Part shown: piece after piece, positions 58,783 to 64,000 of the stretch
How positions within the stretch are numbered: position 1 is the stretch's first letter
Layout: each line of letters starts with the position of its first letter
Position numbers and translations under genes: made by a program
The notes under the pieces: generated by a model
The model's database searches: none
What the model was told of the DNA's origin: nothing
The model's input: the letters and a program-made list of their open reading frames with translations, nothing else
From: Pleurodeles waltl
Taxonomy: Eukaryota > Chordata > Amphibia > Caudata > Salamandridae
DNA: 64,000 nt
Direction: 5' to 3'
Assembly: GCF_031143425.1 (NCBI RefSeq)
Contig: NC_090451.1
Location: 351,176,339-351,240,338 of the forward strand

Positions 58783-60296
58783 GTAAGTATGGCGCCGCTA
58801 CCATACAATATTGCTTGTGCAGGTTGGTTTTAATATTAATACTGCATTTTTATATTAATTTCCCCACACAGTCATATGTATCGTATTTTAAGTAATGGTT
58901 GGGTTAATTTGCACGTGAGGTGATTTTAGACCTACGTACCTTGCATATTCATTGGGTATGTTTGAAGAGAGGTTTATGTCATTTATGTGGACAAGAATTG
59001 CCATACCTTAGCTTGGAACTTCAATATGAACTGTCTGATTCCATGTCAAAGTCAATAAGATGGAATTCAACTTGTCCACCTCCTAGTAGAGAATTCACAA
59101 AGACATCAACTGTCTGGCTGCTGTTCCGGCCTTTCACTCATTGTCAGGTGGAGGGTGTAAGGGAGAAGTAGGTCTAAGTGTTGTCATATTGTCTTGCAGA
59201 TAGGTTTTGCTATTTTTCTCCACAATCTTGTTGTCTGAAAAGCAGCCAAACACTAGTGCTTCAGGCTTCAAGACAGGAAAGGAATTAATAGTTCTGTCAA
59301 AGAAAACCTCAGCAAGGGGAAAACCTCTGAAATACTGGTTGGCTGACAACATAGGCAAATAACCAGAAGGATACTGAAGAAAAAGGTAACAATCCAGGGA
59401 TTAGAATGAGGAAAAAGTAGTTGTGGCACATTAAACACATAACTAAAACTTTATATAGGCAGGTCTAACCTATGTCCTAGAAGAAATAAAATGCTGTAAA
59501 TTATGAAAAGGGATCCACTCTCTTGGACTGAAGAATCCAGAAGAAACGTTAGCCACCAGAATCGCTGGTTTTCTGAGAAAAGAAAAGTTTCATGCAGCTA
59601 GTAAAAAGATCACTTACTTAAACAGAACTCCAGTATTGTCTGTTACGCCCAAAAAGCACAGTAATGTAAAAAATTAAGTACCAATCTGTGCTAGATCACA
59701 CATTTAGGACCCTTGCTTCCAGTGAAACAGAAAAGGCCTCCAAGTCATAGCTGTGCATGCCCACCAGGAAGCCCTGTTAATGCTGCCATCCCCCTGAAAC
59801 CAGACAGCCCAGGCCAAACAGCACACCCAGCAGATGAGAAGGGGCAATGGAACTGGTGAAAACAAGGTCAGTGTCCAAGGAGGTAATAACACACAAAATT
59901 AGCAATCCCATTATGGGATCGCCTACCTACACCTTCCCAAGTGTGTAGACCGCACTGCAGGAATGCGTGAAAGCTTTACTGAGGACAAGAATTGACACTC
60001 ATTGCTGAAATGCGACTGACCAAGATAGAAGGCAACACAAGTTTGTACTTGTCTCTGAACTGTAAGTGATCATGCTAGTAAAATCTATGAACACATCAGA
60101 TGACTTGAGTAATACCAGAGAGAACAGGCTGGTCCCCAAGGCCTCATTTTATAAAGAGAGGTATCCCAGAAGCCCAAGCAGACAGATTTTGAACAAACTT
60201 GGAATTATCTGAAATACCTGGTGGCCCCTACCTCAACACACATTCATTCTACTGTCAAATAATGTTCACCTGAAAGCACTGAATCCACCACACTGA
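58783..60296. other. RHPN2 intron downstream of last visible exon
   Basis: No continuation of the rhophilin PDZ region and no mobile element recognised. Confidence 0.45.
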
Positions 60297-60560
60297 ATGT
60301 CGGAGAAAAACCTGTTCTCGCCTTCAGATAAGGGTCATGCTTTTGCACTGATAACATTTTACCTTCCTGTGGCCTTTATTACTGTGGATCATCTCACCAC
60401 ACTTCTATCACCTTCAAGACTATATGGCTTCAAAGGAGTTTCCCTTTTATACTTGATGGCATTCCTGTCCTATCACGTTCACCATATAAAATTCACCTCC
60501 TTACTCCATGTAGGTTGCCCAAAGGTTTGGCGCTGTTGTCTGCACCATTTAATATGTGTC
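60297..60560 (+). mobile_element. L2/CR1-like reverse transcriptase fragment
   Basis: The frame reads DKGHAFALITFYLPVAFITV then DHLTTLLSPSRLYGFKGVSL, and GCPKV about 40 residues later. It follows the L2/CR1 motif A pattern DxGxxxALVLLDLSAAFDTVDHxxLLxRL. The catalytic Asp residues of LDLSAAFD are lost (FYLPVAFI). Fragment only; its 3' side is cut near the multi-hairpin element at 60660. Confidence 0.6.
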
Positions 60561-60659
60561 CAATATGAGACACAACAGGCGTTCCTTAATTCAGGCTTTC
60601 TTGGATTTGAAGCAAGGTATTTCAGTAGCCCCTTTCCCAGTTTATGTTTAAGAAACATA

Positions 60660-61657
60660 GGGGGTCATTACAACCCTGGCGGACGGTGTTAAAGCGGCGG
60701 TAAGACCGCCAACAGGCTGGCGGTCTTTTTTTTTGTATTATGACCATGGCGGTTACCGCCATGGTCATCCGCCGCTTCCCCGGAGACGACTGCTGGGCTG
60801 GAGACCTGGGTCTCCAGCCCGGCGGCCGTGACAATACCGCTGCCGGTATTGTGACCCAGCTTACCGCCGTGGATTTCCAGCGGTAGGAACCGCCATGAAA
60901 ACCATGGCGGTAAGCACTATCAGTGCCAGGGAATTCCTTCCCTGGCTTTGATAGGGGTCTCCCCACCCCCCACCCCGACTCCTTCCCCTACACCCCCCAC
61001 CACCCCACTAAAGGTGGCAGGGCCCCCCTCCCCACCCCGACCCCCGACATTACCTGACACATACACACGCACGCAGGCACCACCAACACACTTACACGCA
61101 CACACACCGACATACATGCCTACATCCACACACACACTCAGACACGTACACCCACATTCACGCACACATCCATACAGACATACATACAGACAGACACGCA
61201 CACATTTCCGAAACACGCAACACCCCCGCAAGCATACACGCACTCACATACCCCCCCTACATACACAGACGCACACCACCATGCACCCACACACCACACA
61301 ACACCCCCCCACCCCCCTCCCGTAACGGACGATCGACTTACCTGTTCCGTCGATCCGCCGGGAGGGGACGGGAGCCATGGGGGCAGCTCCCTCAACACCA
61401 CACCGCCAACAGAACACCGCCGCGCAGAATCACAGGACGTGATTAGATCGGCGGTGTTCTGTTGGCGTGGCGGTGGAGCAACCTCCACTTCCCCGCCGCC
61501 CGCAAGTATGGCTGTTGGCGGCTCTCCGTCGGAAAAATGACGGAGGGCTGCCAACGGTCATAATACGCCGAGCGGCAAACCGCCACTACTGGCGGTCTTC
61601 CGCACGGCGGTCCCTCAGCGGTCTTCTTAAAAGACCACTGAGGTTGTAATGACCACC
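60660..61657. mobile_element. Multi-hairpin DNA element, 998 bp, with CA-rich interior
   Basis: Inverted ends gggggtcattacaaccctgg (left) and ggttgtaatgaccacc (right), flanked by ata on both sides (60657-60659, 61658-61660). Left-side hairpins: 60702-60711 / 60718-60727; 60740-60753 / 60755-60768 (14 bp perfect); 60795-60806 / 60809-60820 (12 bp perfect); 60831-60839 / 60844-60852; 60889-60897 / 60903-60911. Positions 60957-61320 are C- and CA-rich with almost no G on this strand. The right part is again GGCGGT / ACCGCC rich. No coding capacity; the long Pro/Thr/His frame is from the CA tract. Confidence 0.87.
60957..61320 (+). repeat. Purine-poor C/CA-rich tract
   Basis: Strongly strand-biased sequence of ccccacccc and cacacatacac type units inside the multi-hairpin element. 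Likely a grown simple repeat. It could adopt triplex or Z-DNA structures. Confidence 0.75.
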
Positions 61658-61660
61658 ATA

Positions 61661-63690
61661 AACCTGAGGAATGTCTCTAAAAAGAAACCACTAAAAGTAA
61701 ATGCAGTGGTACAGACAACACAGAAGAACAGGGAAGGGGAAAACTGAGGAAGTCACATGAAACACCTAAAAATCACCATAAGACAAGACAACAACCTAAC
61801 TAGAGAGGAAAAAGGGAAGAAGAGGCAAAATCAGTAGAACAAATATGGAGTGGAAGAGAGCATAAATTCCGCTGGCAAAATAACCCAGACGTGTTGTGAC
61901 AGAGGGTACATAAAATGAATTGCTGTTTGATACCAAAAGAAAACAGGAAACAAACTGCAAGTGTCCTTGAAGAAATTCCTAATGGAATGTGATTGAAGCT
62001 ATCTGTTTAATAGGAAGTCAGCCATTTAGCTTTTGGAGGCATGGACTAAAGTTCCCACCCCATCGTGATGTCACACTACTTTGCTAAGGAAGACTGGCTG
62101 CCACCATGACCCCTCCTTGTAATGTTGGTTGCACACCGAGTCAGATTTCCCAAGGGGCAGCATAACCGCAAGGGCGGAGCAGCAGCAAGCCCTGCTGCAA
62201 AGAAAAACACAGAATCAGGGAAAACCTCAAAGTGCAGAACCATGCCTCTCCTGTCGCTCTGGAGTGCGGGAACAGAGGGAATATAAGGAGAGTGAAGGGA
62301 GCCCTGTAAACTCTGTGTAGTCAGCCTAACTGAGACATAGATGCGGACCGCAGGCTTCCTAACAGTGTGTTCTGTTGCTCTGCATCTACCATCTCAACAA
62401 CCAGATGCATAAGGATGACATACAAACTTATCTTTAATTAGAGAGCCAATATTTATTGGATTGCATATGCATACTCAAAACTGGCTAATGTCAAACCTAA
62501 CTCCCACGACTAGTGAGACGTTTTTTCTACTCATGCTAAGCTTAAAATGTCAATATTAAATTCATAGCCTAAGGGACCGTCAACCAGTCTCAATCAGTGA
62601 GTTATCTATGGATCTAAGATCTGACACTAGAAGTCCTCTGCACCTCTAAGCATGACAGAAGTGATGTGCTTTACTGAGATATTGAAAGTTTGTGTACCTT
62701 GTACAGAAGGAAAACTGATATCACAATCACCTGACTGCATCAGTACAGGCCTACATCACCTGGTTCTAACAAAGACGTAAAAGAAAGGGGCAGTAGTAAA
62801 AAACAAAACTAGGTATTTGAAGGCATTCAAAGAGCAAGTGCCTAGCATTTCATAGCAGGAACATTTTTAGCTATTTCCATAGAGGGTCTTAATAGGCAAT
62901 TGCTGAAGTCAACCCGTAAAATACAGAGGGTGAAAGTCATTTTGTAGCTTTCTCCAGATACCAATCAAATCCAAATGAGGAGTTGGCCTCTAAATACTAT
63001 GAGCTTGCCTTTAAAACAGATACTACTCAACTTGATCCAACCGTGAGCAGTGTAATTCTGTAGCCACCGCAGAATTTACAAGCATGATAACCACAGGACT
63101 GTGGTAATACTATGAAAGACCATGCGCTTAGTAAGATTAGTTGCATGTTGAAATCATATGTAGGAATGAATTTATTCTACTGTCATAATATCTTGTACCA
63201 TTTGTCTGTAACAATTGCCTACTGTTCTTACCCACATGGACATCACCCAGGCAACTGATTTTAGTGTAGATACTGCCACAATATTCTTTACACCATTTAC
63301 AGTAGGTTCATTAACTTTGGGTATATTTTGTTTATCATTTTACCTATCCTGTAAATTATTAAATATTAGAACACTGGAATGTTGAAAGCTCCATTGAAGA
63401 CAATGGAATAAGATCTCAGCTTATAATGGCTGGTATAAGCCTTCTGCTCCAATATTCCAATGTTTGTCTTTCTGTTTCTCCATTTTTTATTTAAAACATT
63501 CTCCTCTCAGTGGGTAGAATGTTCTAATAGCCTTGTGCCCCTTCTGCCTCTGGCTATACTGGTTGTTAATGGCCTTCTCCCTCATTATAGGCCCTCGCCA
63601 GGGGCTCAGTCCTATAACTTGGTCTCATGCCCCTTAACAATCAGTATAGCCCTTGGCAGTGGGCTGTAAAGCTATAATATTGATTGGACA
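61661..63690. other. Intron sequence, no feature recognised
   Basis: No PDZ-encoding exon or mobile element recognised. Confidence 0.4.
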
Positions 63691-63699
63691 TTGATAATT

Positions 63700-64000
63700 A
63701 TTATGTGTGAAACCTAACAGAGACTTCTAGCTGCAGATGCCTTACCTTAAAATTATCCCCAGGCGTCTGACTGGATCTGGAAACTTTTCATGAGCAGTAT
63801 CACTTCGTGCCGGTAGGTGGCGTCTTTCAGCTCTGCGTGGCATCGTCAGTGTAATCCGTGCCAGAAGTGACTTGTGGTGTGCCTACAGTGGCACCATCCC
63901 AGCATTCTTTCCGCACCAGCCAGCACAGATCCGGTAACAGCTACCCCTAAGTCATTGTTTGACATTTTTCAAGTTTTGTCAAGGTCTTTTTGAGGTTTTC
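63700..64000. mobile_element. Possible start of a dispersed retroelement-like repeat, cut by window end
   Basis: From about 63.7 kb the sequence changes to a GC-balanced style beginning agacttctagctgcagatgc then cttacc and ccccaggcgtctgac. I recall similar leaders at the ends of salamander retroelements, but there is no second copy here, so this is a tentative call. Confidence 0.3.

Noticed and set aside
60948..61325. 125-codon Pro/Thr/His-rich open frame
   Set aside because: It is a product of the CA-rich tract in the multi-hairpin element; several overlapping frames exist on both strands for the same reason.
58783..64000. Expected RHPN2 PDZ exon
   Set aside because: No frame resembling the GPLSVFS continuation or a PDZ carboxylate-binding loop was found; the exon is presumably beyond the window.
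1..64000. CRISPR arrays, bacterial operons, tRNA or rRNA genes
   Set aside because: No regularly spaced direct repeats with unique spacers, no ribosome-binding-site gene strings, and no cloverleaf or rRNA core sequences were recognised. The clustered palindromes are inside transposon ends.

Overview
This is a vertebrate nuclear window and probably comes from a giant genome such as a salamander or newt (urodele amphibian). That assignment is an inference, and a lungfish is the main alternative. It rests on ten short, well-conserved vertebrate exons scattered over 47 kb, on introns of up to 20 kb filled with old transposons, and on the mix of elements present: DIRS-like tyrosine-recombinase retrotransposons, L2/CR1-like and L1/Tx1-like LINEs, a hAT-like element and many foldback DNA elements. 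No prokaryotic or organellar signal was seen, nor any rRNA, tRNA or CRISPR array.

The only host gene I can support is RHPN2 (rhophilin-2), on the + strand. Ten consecutive internal coding exons lie at 11613-11741, 12852-12927, 33365-33442, 33740-33864, 41855-42021, 47668-47855, 49446-49602, 50915-51034, 55191-55385 and 58706-58782. Every junction has AG/GT splice signals and the reading phase carries through all nine introns, giving 1312 nt of uninterrupted coding sequence (about 437 residues). The exons encode the end of the HR1 (Rho-binding) domain and essentially all of the BRO1 domain. The promoter, the N-terminal exons, and the PDZ domain with the C-terminus lie outside the window. Bases 1-11612 are therefore upstream flank or intron, and 58783-64000 is intron.

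Layout: 1-760 is GC-rich degenerate tandem repeat. 0.9-3.7 kb holds a decayed L2/CR1-like LINE on the - strand. 4-11.6 kb is mostly unrecognised AT-rich DNA. The 20.4-kb intron (12.9-33.4 kb) holds a DIRS-like element with a nested hAT-like element (about 14.2-17.7 kb), two foldback elements (18.4 and 19.1 kb), an L2/CR1-like LINE on the + strand with an A/T trinucleotide tail (20.2-23.35 kb), GC-rich tandem repeat (24.4 kb), an L1/Tx1-type ORF1 remnant on the - strand (25.2-26.0 kb) and a small foldback element (31.5 kb). The 8-kb intron (33.9-41.9 kb) holds a 4.2-kb L1/Tx1-like LINE with probable target-site duplications and a foldback element inside its reverse transcriptase, then a tyrosine-recombinase remnant and a GC-rich multi-hairpin element. 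The next intron (42-47.7 kb) holds an antisense L1/Tx1-like LINE. Further downstream are multi-hairpin elements at 52.6-53.7 and 60.7-61.7 kb and LINE fragments at 52.0 and 60.3 kb.

The most interesting structure is a set of non-autonomous elements that begin and end with G-rich/C-rich inverted termini (GGGCC, GGGGT or GGGGG types) flanked by short TA-containing motifs, whose interiors are chains of consecutive near-perfect palindromes rather than one foldback. The copy at 52558-53730 has seven back-to-back hairpins in its last 350 bp.
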